Below are positions 31,626 through 44,323 of a DNA stretch of 64,000 nt, in pieces. Source of the stretch: Allodiplogaster sudhausi (taxonomy: Eukaryota > Nematoda > Chromadorea > Rhabditida > Diplogasteridae); the NCBI GenBank assembly GCA_945643635.1, contig CALZFC010000196.1, positions 1 to 64,000 on the forward strand, read 5' to 3'. The position numbers and the translations under genes are program-made. Each line of letters begins with the position of its first letter. Position 1 is the first letter of the stretch. The notes below the pieces were generated by a model, which was given only the letters and a program-made list of their open reading frames with translations, was not told the DNA's origin and searched no databases.

Positions 31626-31944
31626 AGAGGTTCTCACACAACCCTATTTGGGTTAAATGGGTCATTTTATTTCAACGTGGGCATAGTACTAATGAATTTC
31701 GAAGATTTTATTAGACTTCAGCTTATCACCACTATACTAAGGGTAAGGTAGATTCTCGGCTTGGATATGAATTTCGAAGATTTTATTAGACTTCAGTTTA
31801 TCACCACTATACTAAGGGTAAGGTAGTGATTCTCGGCTTATCCAATCCCGGGGCGGAACCCAAATAGATGGTTATTTTATTAACGCGGTAGGCGTTAAGA
31901 AAAGATCTCTACTAAAACCCACGGAAGCATGGCGAAAACAAGGG

Positions 31945-32291
31945 TTTCCTTAGTTTTATTAGACTTTGGAAAAGTCTTTTCATTTTAGACTAACTTATAC
32001 TAGCCTTAGAAAAGGTAATTCATAGTAGGAAATCCTGTTATACGGATATGTCTTCGAAGTTGAGTTTTAACAAGTTTATTGATAAAGTAAGAGAATAGAA
32101 ACAACTTCAAATAACAGTTAACACAAAGTTAGCTATACTTAACAACAAATATTGAAGATTCTTAATCCACAAATAACTTAAACTAAATGATATGCTTATA
32201 ATATTGAAGAATATTATACTAGTGAAGACTCTTGATACATAAAGAACTAAACTAAATTACATGCTTATAAGCAACGTATACTATAGTAAGG
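31945..32291 (-). other. 3' untranslated region of Rep-helicase copy C
   Basis: AATAAA on minus at 32075-32080; otherwise AT-rich and featureless. Confidence 0.6.
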
Positions 32292-33389
32292 CTAGATGCT
32301 TTCGTAGATAACGAGCGAGTATCCACGCATCTTGGATAGTGACTGTCTCGCCTTGGAGATCCGGTTGTCGTCGATGACGACCCATCCAGCGGAGGTACTT
32401 CTCTTCCATGTCTTGAAGTGTCCAGCACTTGCATTTGCATTGGTGATGTTCAACTGCTGCGATGTGTCGCAGTCGCAGACCTATAAGAAATCATCTTAAA
32501 TTGAACTAATAGAGTGGTTCGGAATATTTATACACAATTTTGCACTAATGTAGGTATTATACTCACCAAGTTCGCGAGAACCGTCTCGCGCATTGACATT
32601 TTCGACGTCCAGCTGATCGATGAAGTAGTTTCCATCTCCTCGCATTCTAGAGATTGCGACGATCACGTATCGTCCAACCTGCAAGTAAAAGCGTATTAGA
32701 ACAAATTCATGTATACAAATGCTATTACCGGCTCAACGAGAACATCAGCGTGTTCGTTCCTTTGACCGCAGATGTTGCAGTTCTCGTATCGTTTCAGCGC
32801 ACATTGCTTGACAATGCCTTCAAGGGAACCCTTGTGGTATCCCTCAGGAAGCCAATCCATGTTGATTTCGAGCTGTAATAAGTCATGTTTGCTAATTCAT
32901 TATATTATACTAAACTATAGTATCAAGATTGTTCTCTTCTGGTTGATGATTCATTATACTATACTAAAGATTATAACTTACAACAAGTTTGTTCTCTTCT
33001 GGTTGATCGACGACGTGGCCGGCTGTACAGCGGGTCCTCGTCTTCTCGGTGAATGCAAAGTTCATCTGTCCTTCGACAGGGAACTCATCCAACAACTTGT
33101 CCAACGCATCCCTTGCGTCCAGCATCACTGGTCGGAATCCGAGCGCAGGGATCAGCACATCGAGTGTATCCTTCCTCCTCTCCAACACATCCAGAAACGC
33201 CGACTGTATCGGCGACTGCTGACCTTAAATATAGTTATTTGTTAGATGACTTAATGATCTTCTCTTTAAACTACCTGGATTATTGTGTGCTGCTTGGATT
33301 ACGGCATCTCTGAACGTCCGAATGCTGTGTAGCAGGTTGACGGCTGCGATCGCGTAGCAGTCGATTCCGCGGTTGGTGATGGTGAGTAC
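32292..33389 (-). other. USP-like domain, copy C, altered C-terminus
   Basis: As copy B: Cys box and finger retained, last exon frameshifted so that the His and Asp boxes are lost. Confidence 0.65.
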
Positions 33390-36300
33390 CTGCAAAAAGT
33401 TGGAATTTGAATAGGTGATTTAGATCATTGTAAAACTACCTCATCTTCGGGCTCGTCATTTCCCGTCTTCTTGTCATCTTTTGCAGTGCTGCAGGTTCAG
33501 TTGGCACAGAGTCGTGATCCCGCTTCGCCTTGTCTTCTTTGGGGGATGATTGTCGATGGGGTCCTCGAGAGATACAGCGTCGATTCCCCTGGCGACGCGT
33601 CTCAACTTGGCCGAGCTTGATCTGCGCTTGCCCGAGGTCGGAGTTCTCCCTGATCTTGCTTCTTCGACATCTTCCTTGTCCTGGGGTGCCCGGCGCAGCT
33701 TCTTCGGCATGTCGAATTCTGGCAATCCGATTCGTCTTCTGAGCTCGTTGTATTTGATGAGCGCCTCCTTGCTACACTTCATCTTCTCAGGGTGGAACTC
33801 GACGAGGTGGAGTGTGTCCAATGTGCGGACTCGCGAGAATGCCACAAATCCGGACGCATTGGCAAAGAAGTGTTTCGTGGAAACGATCGCCGCGTCGAGA
33901 GTGAGGCCCTGCATATTATACATTGATTGCATTGAATTCACATTATACTAATGCGTTGAACTTAATCTCGTACATGTTTGTACTAAAGGACATTATACTA
34001 AGACGTTATTTAGATAATGTACTACCAACCTGAGCCTTATGCACCGTCGCACCGAAAGCCATTGCGACAGGGAACTGTCTCCTGCAGATCTGCTCCTCAT
34101 TCTTGTCGACGTTGAAGGTTGCGCTGATCTAAATCATCAACATGAGTTATTTATTAAACCTGACGTTCGCATTTACCTTTTGAATGATGTGCTCGCCGGG
34201 CACGCCGTCAACTTCAATACGGAGCGCAACGATGTCGCCAGAGTTGTTCTCCCGGACGATCTCCTTCAGTACTCCGAGTGCGCCGTTGACCAGTCCTTTC
34301 GAGGGTTCGATATTCCGGCGAATCATGATGCGTCCTGTAAATTGAGAAGATGATATACTAATTTAACCACCTTTTGCCATGTTAGCTTCATACCTCTTTC
34401 GGCAAGAATAAGTCTCTTCTCCAGTCCTGCGGCTTGGTTCTCCTTATGTTCCTTCTCGGCATCAGTGGAAGGATCGTCATGATTTCGTCGTCTCGAAGAG
34501 CCTGGGGCACGTCCAATGTCGAACTCGGCCTCTTGGTAGATTCGTGATCGGGCTCGGCGTTCGCCCTTGTCTCCGCCTTAAAAAAGAAAAGCTATACTAA
34601 GCATATTTAACGTTACTAGTGCTCACCCCTCTTGCGACTCTGCACGAAGCTGTCTTCTGCAACCACGACCGTAAGGTCAAGGTCCAGGCGTCGAATGACA
34701 CTCTCATTGAAGGACTTCACTTCTTCGTTGGTTGGGAAGAGAGCCATCGGTGTTCGTTTGCCCTCGTTCATCAGCTCGACGTAGAAGCGAGAAGCCGCCT
34801 CCATGCCGCTCTCTCTGCCGTTGCGTGGAATGACACGCGTCGCGAGTTTCTGCAAATGTGATTCCTCACTCTGTGGTTATGTTAAATCAAGACTACCTCA
34901 ATGTCATCATCGGTCAAGGCCTGCACACGCAACCTTTGGAGCATTTCTCCAAACTCTATGTCGCCGCTTTGCCGCATGTTCTCGGACAGCTCTGCGTATT
35001 CGAATCGGTCGAACATGTTCAGCTCTGGCACCATCGACCCGAAGAGACGATTCATCTACAAGAATGATTTCTTGTAGATAAGGACATTATACTAAGGCGT
35101 TGAATTTCATCTTATACTAAGTCTTAGTACGAAAGGACATTATACTAGGGCGTTGAACTTAATCCTATACTAAGTCTTTGTACTACAGCTCGTTTGTTGT
35201 ACTCACCTCTTCTTGCGTGAGAGGCTTGTAGATTGGCATAGATCTAACAGGTGGAAGTTGAAGCAAATCCCCGAAGAGAAGAAGGGAGACTCCACCGAAC
35301 AGCTTGTTGTTCGACTTGATTTCTTGCAGTCGGAGGTGAATCTTCATAAGGACCGCCGCGCCGATCATGCTGAGCTCGTCGACGATAATCAGGCGGACGT
35401 TGCGGAACTGAAGTGAGACATGATTTTCGAAGGAATATTGTAATTGGTATATGCGTTATGTAGGTTTTAGTACCTGGATACGAAGATCGTTCAGGCGCTG
35501 TGCGCGCAAAGGCCTCATCGCAGAGTCCTTGCCATGTTGAACTTCGATGCCAAGGAGTGAGTGGAGTGTCGATCCTCTGATCTGGACGGCTGCTATTCCA
35601 GTGGGTGCAGCAAGCAAAACGGCCGGAGAGAGTGTTCGGTTTTCGGGTTCCGTGTAATCAAGAGTGAGACGGTCGGCGATGGCGTTGATGACAAAGCTTT
35701 TTCCGCATCCGGCCGTACCAATCACAACTTTCAGAAGGGGCTCGTGACTGAGCTGCATTAGCTGCTCTCGCACCTCGGCAGCGCTCAGTGACTTGTCTGC
35801 GTGGATTCTCTTGACTTCTTCTCGGTAGGCGTTCTGTAATATAGAGATGTGGTGAGTAAGTACAAATTGTCTACGGTATACCTCAGCTTCGACGTGCTTG
35901 ATAATTTCCTCAAAGAGTGCACGCTGCCCTTCATTCATTCCCGAGACGTTGGCTTGGAGTGTCTCCGGGTCGACGTCACGGTCGAATACTTCAATTGCGC
36001 CTTCTTCTCCGTCTTCGTCGATCAAGAGCGCGTCACAGATAGCTTTCCTCGCCTTTCGCTTCTCGGTTGTCTCCTTGTCCTGCGCCATGAGTGCCTCCTG
36101 GTGCTTCCTAAAATTGAACATTTAGCTTAAATCTATACTAAATGTATATTTAGCTTAACTCTATACTAAATGTATATTTAGCTTACATTTAGAATAAATG
36201 CATATTTAGCTTAAATCTATACTAAATGTACTAACACAATGAGCCCGATATCCGTCGCGGCGTCCGGTGCAGAGCTCTTGAGCTGCTCGATATAAGCAAG

Positions 36301-39300
36301 CCACACCTCTTCGTACGTCTGGGTGTCCGTGATGATGGCGTCCTCATCCCTAGGGAAATAGAAGATTCGTTCACGTCTCCCCTAGCAGTCTCTTACCTCC
36401 ACGGAATGAAGAGCATGCAGAGTCGGCGGTAATAGTCTTCCCTCGACTCTTCGTTCGACGGCTCGAGATGCGGCCAAAAGAGACGAGGCACCAATGGACG
36501 GCCAAGCAGATTGTGCGCCTTCTTACTGAGTGGCTCTTCCATGGGGAAAACCGTTGATTGACTGCCAATGTGACAGAAGAAGGGAGAATCCACGCAATTG
36601 ATGTGGAAGTGGGATGCGAAAGGATTCTTCGATTTCGGTACATGTCCGACTCCACAGGCGTCGTCTGCATTCTCCTCGCCGTCATCGTCATCCGCGTCTT
36701 GGTTCCTCTTCTAAAAATATACACATTGCGTCAAATACTCTATACTAAAGTACTACTATAATGCAATGTAGTCATGTTCTTTGTGTAAATACGTATTGGA
36801 ATACTAACCTTAATCTTCTCCAAGTCTTTGTTCTCGAAATGGCTCATGATGTTGAAGAGAGAAAACTTCTCTAGCTTCTTGGAACGACAAGGGTAATAGT
36901 TGTCGATTGCGTTGTCCTTGTACGCTTGCGCATCCGGGTTGTGTACCTTCTCCTTCTGCAATTGTATTAGAATTATGTTTAATGTCTGTACTATACTATC
37001 ACGTGTATGTACCTCAATCTCGGCACGTGGCTTGAGCATCCGATCCCGCTTCTGCGGGTCGTTCGTGTTGATGAAGACGTGGTTGGAGTCGAAGGAGTAA
37101 AGGTCGTGCCCGTTGATCATGTCGATGACTTCGAGAAGACCCGAATGCCTATTCTTCAGCAGGTCATGGAGAGCACGGTATCCCTTCAAATATTATTGGT
37201 AAAACATGTGATTGTACTACATTTATTTTACAAACCTCCTGGGTGTTGTTGGCCTCCTTCAACAAGGTAGCTGCCTCCGTCAACTCCTTGCTCTTCTCGT
37301 TCTTCGTGGTGTAGCCGCTAATATACTGCACTACCTCACCAGATCCCGACCAAACGTATTGCACGTCTGTGTTCGCGGCCCAAACCATCGTCAGCACCGG
37401 GCAGTAGTCGTTGACCCATATTTCGTTGCTCTGAATTTGTAATGCGTTTGTTAAGGATGATTTATCCTAACGCAATTCTGACCTTTCGCTGGAGATAGTA
37501 GGGCTTGTTTCTTGAATCCCCTACACCCGCGAGTCGATCTAGCTCGGTGTTCTCGGAACTTCTTGGTAGAACCGGTCTCGGGAACTCGAAACGACACTTG
37601 TGTCTATCCTACAAAGAGGACTTTTACATATTTCTGGATCCAACTATACTAAGTTCGCAACATGACAAATTTGAACTTTTGAGCATAACTGGTACACCCA
37701 CTATACTAAGATGGTAAAATCGAAATCTGGACTTGTGACAAATTCTGTACCCCACTATACTAAGTTGGCAACCCATTATTTAAGTCTAATTTTTTGAGCC
37801 AGCTATACTAACCTTGCTTCCTTTGACTTTGATTTTCTTGAGACACGTTTGGCTGTGATTCTGCCAATGAAGCTGGTGCTTCTGGATGATGTCGTAGAGC
37901 TGCGGCTCCGTATTCTTGTCAGGCATGCGCGCCGTAACGTGTTTGTCGATGAATGCAAGCTTCTGAAATTATAGAAAGTTAATCTTGTACTTTTTTTGTA
38001 CTAAAGGGCATTATACTAAGGCATTATACTAAGAAACTACAGTGATTTATTAAAGCCCACGACAATATTACCTCTGCACTCGGCGAATCTGCACTTGGGG
38101 CATCCTTGGCCCATAGGACAATGTGGGCGTGCTGAGTTCCACGATGCTGGTACTCAATTCTGATGAAGTGGTGAATGATCTCGCCAAAAGGTCCATTCTT
38201 GTCCAGGATCAGGCGATGGAAGATGGTTCTGAGCCTTCGCTGGAAGATTCGGGCAAAGAAGTACGGATCCTTGCAAATGTAGGCATCGAAGATGTTCGCC
38301 TCGGTGACATCGTCTCCGTAGATCTGAAATGTCGATGGTTGTTTGATGTATATAGGCTATACTATAACGAACCTTTCTGTAGACCTCAAGCACTTCGGGC
38401 CATGTGGCCGGGTTGAGTGTGACGAACCAGGTCATAGGACCAAAGATGGCGACATGTGCTCGAAGCTCCTTTCGAATATCATCCCAGTACGCAACTTGCC
38501 CACGCATGGTACGAGCCGAGAGATGCATCGATCCCTAGAAGTACTTGCATCTGTGTTAAGTATTTCTACTAATGATATCTTACAAGTTGACTTTATACTA
38601 ATTCATTGCACTAATGAACTAAGTCATCAATGTTAATTTTACCTCTGCGGATCCGTCCCTGATCGATTCATCGAATGCTGCTGCCTTCAGTTGACCTCGA
38701 TTCATTCTTGCCTAAAGCATTGTTTGTTAACCTATATATCTTAGTATTGTGAACCTAATTAAAACTATACTAGCCTGCAATCCAAGTGCGCTGGTCAATT
38801 CCTTTTGCTCGATCAGACCATGGAAGTAGGAGAGCGCTTGCGGATCCCTGGCGATCCTGCGGTCCGTGCAGGCGAGCCACCAACGGACCATCATTTTAAG
38901 CTTGATCTTCTTTCTTCTGGGTGCATGGGCGCCGAACTTGCCAGTTGGCCAGTGCCAGGGGAAACACATGCACTCCAGGTGCTCCTCATCCACGCTCATT
39001 GGCTCGTACGGGTTCTAAATGAAATATTATGTCATTACGTATTTGTCAAGTTATAATTCTTCAAACCTTCTGCAAGAGATACTGCTCGAACGCCGTTCCC
39101 GCTGGTAGTTGTCCGTGCATTGGTCGCACAACTTGCTGCTGTAGGTCGGCGTGCTGCAGAATGGTCCTCGAGTTCTCGTCAGTGGCGATCAGGTCAGCGA
39201 GTGGTCGTTCGTGCGCTCTTCCTCTGGCGTCTTTCATGAAGATGACGGAGCTGTTGGAGAAACAGAACGCTTCATTGATGGTGATCTGAAAAGAAAATAT

Positions 39301-42300
39301 ATACTAAGTATTCAGGCTTTCTTAATGCAACGTCTTCAAAGAACTTACTCCTTCATAAAGACGATTGTTCGCTTTGAGCCAACGAAGAGCAGCGAGCACA
39401 CGCGGAAGCCGAACAAGCTTTTCCTTTCCAGCTGATGGAGTGACGAAGATGGTGAGGCTTGCGTCGCTCGGCAACGTCTCGGCGACATGGTCCACCGTAC
39501 CTTCTGTCGGAACAGGAAGGAAAACCACGGGACCTAAAACATATATGTATATATACATACTATTTTGAGCTATGTCTTTTACTGTAGCCAACCTTTGACT
39601 CCTGGCATGGATGAGCGCCGTCCACCGGCGTCTTCGAGGCATAGGATAGCTCTCACTGGCCTGACGAGTTGGATGAGTGCTTGCTCGATCCAGTTGAGCC
39701 CAGTGAGTACGGATGGCACCTAAACACGATAGACTATTAGGTTAGTTTAAGGCTTTTTGTTCATTTAATTACCTCATCAAAGTCGACGAGGTTTGCCTGC
39801 GTGTACTTCGGCATCTCCGGGTTGCTGCGACTCTTGGTCTTCCTAACTTCAGCCATACACTTCTTGCAGACCTTCAGTTGGTCGGTGTTGTCGACTCTCC
39901 GGAACTCATCAATCTGAAATGACAGTCGTAAGGGAATTGAATAATTAGCATCGTTAGTATAGTATATATATAACCTCATATCTGGTTGCATGGTTAATCT
40001 CTTCCGGGTCGCGATAGCACATGCAGATGTCACAGACTTCCGTCTCGAGCAGTTTCATCTTCTTCGTGAAGGCCTTGATCTGATGGGCGTACTTGGCAGC
40101 GACGGCATCCTAAAAAGTACCATATTTGTACTAAAGGACATTACACTAAGACGTTTAATGTCATCTTGTACTTTGTTTGTACTAAAGGACATTATACTAA
40201 GGTTCCAAATGAAAAGGTACCTGCTTGTGGTTCTTGCTCTCGAGTCCTTCGCTAAAGAGTGCTTCCAGCGTCTTGCGAATCTCTGCCGGCAGCCACGTCC
40301 ACTCGTTTGTGAGAATCGACTGCTCGACGACGTTGATGTTGACAAGTTCTGAACGTAGGTAATATAGTTTTATAGTCAGCCTATGGTTTTACATACCTGG
40401 GCAGCCATCATCGTCTTAGCAATTGCTCTCACGGCGTAGAAGCGGGAGCGAGTCGATCGGATGCCCGAGTAGCAGGAATACTTCTCGTTCAGCAGTGGCA
40501 GAACTAAATGAATAATGATGTACTTTCACAGTAAATTAGAACAATTTGCCACTGTTATCTTTCTTTCAAACAGTACACTAATTCGATTAATCAAACCTTT
40601 CTCCTCGAAGACGTGGAGCCCGGCTTTGAAGCGGGCCTCTTCCATTTGCTTGACCAACGCCTCTACTCCTTCCTTGATCTTGCGCGCTTCGGAGATCTTG
40701 AGGGCGCAGCACGATTCCTTGCACTCGGTGGCCCAAGACACATGAGTGGCAACTCTTACGCCAAGCTTTCCAGCCGCATCTCGCAGCGCAGCGTCCTGAT
40801 AAATAAATGTAATCTTTGCACTAACCCTATGAAATGTACTATACTAAAGGACTATGTTTATAGTTTATACAAAATTGTCGAAAAGACATACCTGTACGAG
40901 CAACTCCTCGCCTTCCCCCTCGAGTACAGCATCGGCTTCTGGTAACTCTTGCACTTCGTCGTCTTCTTCGATGTTGGGATTGTCGACATCGGGAGCTTCC
41001 AAATCGCAGTTATTCATGGCGTCGATCAACTCGAGGGCGCATATGGCATCTTCGATGACTTCTCTGACAGCCTTAGCCCGCTCTTCTTCTGTCTCGACAA
41101 CTGCAAATGTGTTTTAATTCTTCCAAGTATTTATACTAAGCCTTCATTTGGAAACATGCCAAAGCAGGACTTGTGAATGATTTTGGACCACCACTATACT
41201 AAGTTGGCAACATGCCAAATCTGGACGTGTGAACATATCTGGGTCCCCACTATACAGTTGGCATCATGCTAAATTTGGACTTGGGAATAATTTTGGACCA
41301 CCACTATACTAAGCATTACCTGCGACTTCCTCGTCCTGCGTCTCTGGATCTCCGGATGGCTCTGGTAGCTTCATGAATCTTCGGTAGATTTGCGGGAATA
41401 TGTCGCTCAGCCTCTGCGCTCCGTCAACAGATTCCTTCACGAGGTGGTACCTCGTGCGTCCCACAGTGCGGATGAGCTGAAAATATATGATTACCACTAT
41501 ACTAAGTGTTTGGTGCACAACTATTATACCTTCTCAGAGGTAGACGTGCCCTTTGGATGGTGGACGCCTCCGTTAACTTGGTGGACGAGTTTCTCGCAGG
41601 CGTAGCGTAAGGCTTCACCACAGGCTTCCCGGATTGCTTTCGAGGCGGAAAGGATCTTCTTCGAGCGCAGAAAAGCGTCCTTCAGAGTGGCACCGTCTTG
41701 AATCAGTGCGTGAGTGCAAGTCATCTCTTCCCGGAAGGAGGCAAAGTTCCGCGCCTTGAACAGCTTCGCCTTCGCCTTCGACTTGATCCTGAAAATAGTC
41801 TGTTATTTTCATGATACGAATGCAAAATGTGTGAGGAACTAACATGTTGAGTCTACAATAGGTGTTGTGAATAGCTCTTGAAGGCAGACAATGAGAAAGA
41901 GGCGATCGGAGGGCTCGCCTTCTCGCCTCCATGGCCTTGTCTGCTTCGAGCCATCTCTTCGGAAGGATTGCGTGGAATGGGAGAAGTGCCTCTCTCAACT
42001 CCGCAGACGGTTCAGGAAGTTCTCGAAGGTCGACCAGAATTCGGAAGGCTTCTCGCAAGGATACAGATGCGTGGTTTCCGTCTGCTCGTTTCGCCACTCT
42101 GCCGTTGCTCTGGTCGATCGCTTGGCCTCGACGCTGAAAATAGCTATCTTTCTTGTCATCTTTAACCATCCCTATACTAAGCTAGAAACTAGCCAAATAA
42201 GGACTTGTAACCAAAACTGGACCTCATTATACTAAGCTTCAAACCAGCCAAATAAGGACTTGTAACCAATTCTATAACCCCACTATACTAAGCTAGAAGC

Positions 42301-42577
42301 CAGCCAAATAAGCAATTGTCACTACCTCTTAGCGTATTGTTCCCTGCGACGTCGATTTCGTTCTTCATTCTCCTTCGCTGCCTTCCTCTGCATACTCGTA
42401 TCACCAGAAATCAACTCTCGTCTGAAACGAGACAGATGAATAGATTAGTTGCCCTTGTACTTCTACTAACCTTCTTTGCCTTTGTTCCCGTCGCCGTCGG
42501 TTGACCTCGTCCTTCTCCTCCCGTGACTGCTTCTGCCGTAGACGCCGCATACGCTCCGCTGAACTTTCACCAGACAT
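32292..42577 (-). CDS. Helitron Rep-PIF1 helicase with USP-like C-terminus (copy C, five lesions)
   Basis: Same 39-exon gene, offset about 28,714 bases from copy A; ATG at 42577. Rep exons 37236-38534, PIF1 exons about 33750-36107, USP-like exons 32292-33389. All Rep and PIF1 motif exons are open. Lesions: missing A near 42070 (exon 3), missing A near 40343 (exon 9), two missing C bases near 33463 and 33510 (exon 34, in the linker between helicase and USP-like domain), and the 2-base deletion near 32449 (exon 39) shared with B. This is the best copy for reading the core enzymatic domains. Confidence 0.88.
33750..36107 (-). other. PIF1-family helicase domain, copy C
   Basis: Every helicase exon is open in this copy. 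Walker A is encoded near 35695-35718 and GDLLQLPPV near 35255-35280. Confidence 0.93.
37236..38534 (-). other. Rep HUH endonuclease domain, copy C
   Basis: All five exons are open; HAH near 38123-38132 and YISGY near 37320-37335. Confidence 0.93.
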
Positions 42578-42638
42578 CGCTCGAGAAGACGCTCCGGATG
42601 CAGAAGATAAGAATGACTGGTCCGACAGATTGGGCGCC

Positions 42639-42814
42639 TTATATACCATGAATAGCATTCAAAGCAGCTATCAAAGTGCCTATTGAACTGGCTATTAAAC
42701 TAAGCTATTACACTGGCTATTAAACTGACTTAATAGCCGGTTTAATAGCTAAGTTTAATAGCCAGTTCAATAGGCAATTTAATAGCCATCTTAATAGCTA
42801 TATTTTGTATATAA
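42639..42814. promoter_or_regulatory. Mirror-image bidirectional promoter with dyad (C)
   Basis: Third identical copy of the TATA-dyad-TATA arrangement. Confidence 0.75.
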
Positions 42815-42879
42815 GGCGCCCGATTCATACTGCAAGTCATTATTCTCGTCTCCATCCGGAGCGACCGGTCTTCTCGAGC

Positions 42880-42918
42880 GATGGCTGGTGGCAGTCCTAC
42901 TTCAAAAGCATTCACCTG
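42880..42918 (+). pseudogene. Mirror gene start, 12-codon remnant (C)
   Basis: Same short frame as at 14166 and 28011. Confidence 0.4.
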
Positions 42919-43024
42919 AATACATCCTCATCCTCCTCGTACTCCCCCCATTCATTTCACGTCAACAACTACATCTTCTTCGCTTTGAATGGCAACGTCT
43001 CGATTTCTTCAACAAATTGTACAG

Positions 43025-43232
43025 GTCCAGATTTGGCACGCTGCCAACTTAGTATAGTGGGGGTCCAGAAATGTGTACAAGTCCAGATTTGGCATGTTGC
43101 CAACTTAGTATAGTGGGGCTCCAGAAATGTGTACAAGTCCAGATTTGGCATGTTGCCAACTTAGTATAGTGGGGGTACAGAATTGGTCACAAGTCGAGAT
43201 TTGGCATGTTGCCAACTTAGTATAGTGGGTCC
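43025..43232 (+). repeat. Four tandem 56-bp repeats (C)
   Basis: One unit fewer than A and B (the unit containing TCACAAAGTTGTTCACAA is missing), a clean unequal-crossover or slippage difference. Confidence 0.9.
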
Positions 43233-43596
43233 CCAAATGGAACCCTAAGGATCCCCTAAAGGATCCCCAAAAGGTCCCCTAAGGGCCCCTAAAGGTTCCC
43301 CAAAATGTACCCTAAAGGACCCTTAAGGGTCCCCTGAGGTTCCCAAAAATGTCAAGGAAAACTTCAGTTATGGTTCCCTAGAAGTTGGGAAAATGTTCGG
43401 TTAAGGGTCCCTAAAAGGACCCTTAAGGGTCCCTTGAGGGTCCCCCAAAGTGGGTATCCGGGGTCCCTATAGGGTGAGGAAGAACTTTGATCTAGGGTCT
43501 CAAGGGGCTAGGAGGCCTATAGAAATCACTTATCTCTAGGAAGGACCCGGACTTGGAGAAATTTGAGACTTGAGGAAATGGGTCTAAGACCCTAAG
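43233..43596. repeat. GGACCCTTAAGGGTCC palindrome-rich region (C)
   Basis: As in A and B. Confidence 0.7.
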
Positions 43597-43825
43597 CTCT
43601 GATATTATGCTCATCTTTCTTCCCACGCCTAGCCGAGTCGAATGACATATAGATGAGGGCTGTACGACCACGGGGCGCCGAGATAATGGCCGTCACACAC
43701 CAACGAAATCCATAATTTGGAGGGGTCTGTATCTCGGACCCCAGTGGTCGTACAGAACTCATCTATATGCCATTAGACTCAGCTCGGCGTGGGAAGAAAG
43801 ATGAGCATAAGATCAGAGCTTAGGA
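43592..43825. repeat. Long stem-loop near right terminus (C)
   Basis: As in A and B, with small loop differences (CACACAC near 43695). Confidence 0.78.
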
Positions 43826-43917
43826 TCCACAAACAAAAAAGTTACGGTACCCTGGGTAGGCATATTGGGTTAAATCATGAAAATCCTATACAAACTGCCC
43901 AGGCCGAAACCCAAATA

Positions 43918-43949
43918 GCGTCAGTTGCTCGCTACGCTCGCACTGACGC
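43918..43949. other. Terminal hairpin at element/telomere junction (C)
   Basis: Identical to that of element A; telomeric TAAGCC follows immediately. Confidence 0.75.
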
Positions 43950-44323
43950 TAAGCCTAAGCCTAAGCCTAAGCCTAAGCCTAAGCCTAAGCCTAAGCCTAA
44001 GCCTAAGCCTAAGCCTAAGCCTAAGCCTAAGCCTAAGCCTAAGCCTAAGCCTAAGCCTAAGCCTAAGCCTAAGCCTAAGCCTAAGCCTAAGCCTAAGCCT
44101 AAGCCTAAGCCTAAGCCTAAGCCTAAGCCTAAGCCTAAGCCTAAGCCTAAGCCTAAGCCTAAGCCTAAGCCTAAGCCTAAGCCTAAGCCTAAGCCTAGCC
44201 TAAGCCTAAGCCTAAGCCTAAGCCTAACCCTAAGCCTAAGCCTAAGCCTAAGCCTAAGCCTAAGCCTAAGCCTAAGCCTAAGCCTAAGCCTAAGCCTAAG
44301 CCTAAGCCTAAGCCTAAGCCTAA
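43950..44323 (+). repeat. Telomeric tract, about 62 repeats
   Basis: Longest tract in the window, 374 bases of (GCCTAA)n. Two off-register units (CCTAGCC near 44197 and CCTAACCCTAAG near 44227) divide it. The second equals an element left-end junction (CCTAACCC) with nothing inserted. Confidence 0.95.

Larger units (their letters stand above)
30184..31944. repeat. Inverted-repeat cassette with small gene (C)
   Basis: Arms 30184-30493 and 31637-31944; the right arm has a three-base deletion near 31750. Small gene on plus. Confidence 0.9.
30184..43949 (-). mobile_element. Telomeric Helitron element C (full length, 13.8 kb)
   Basis: Same order of parts as element B, again with telomeric repeats on both sides. 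It differs by one fewer 56-bp repeat and scattered single-base indels. Shares the 2-base deletion in the last Rep-helicase exon with B. Confidence 0.88.
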
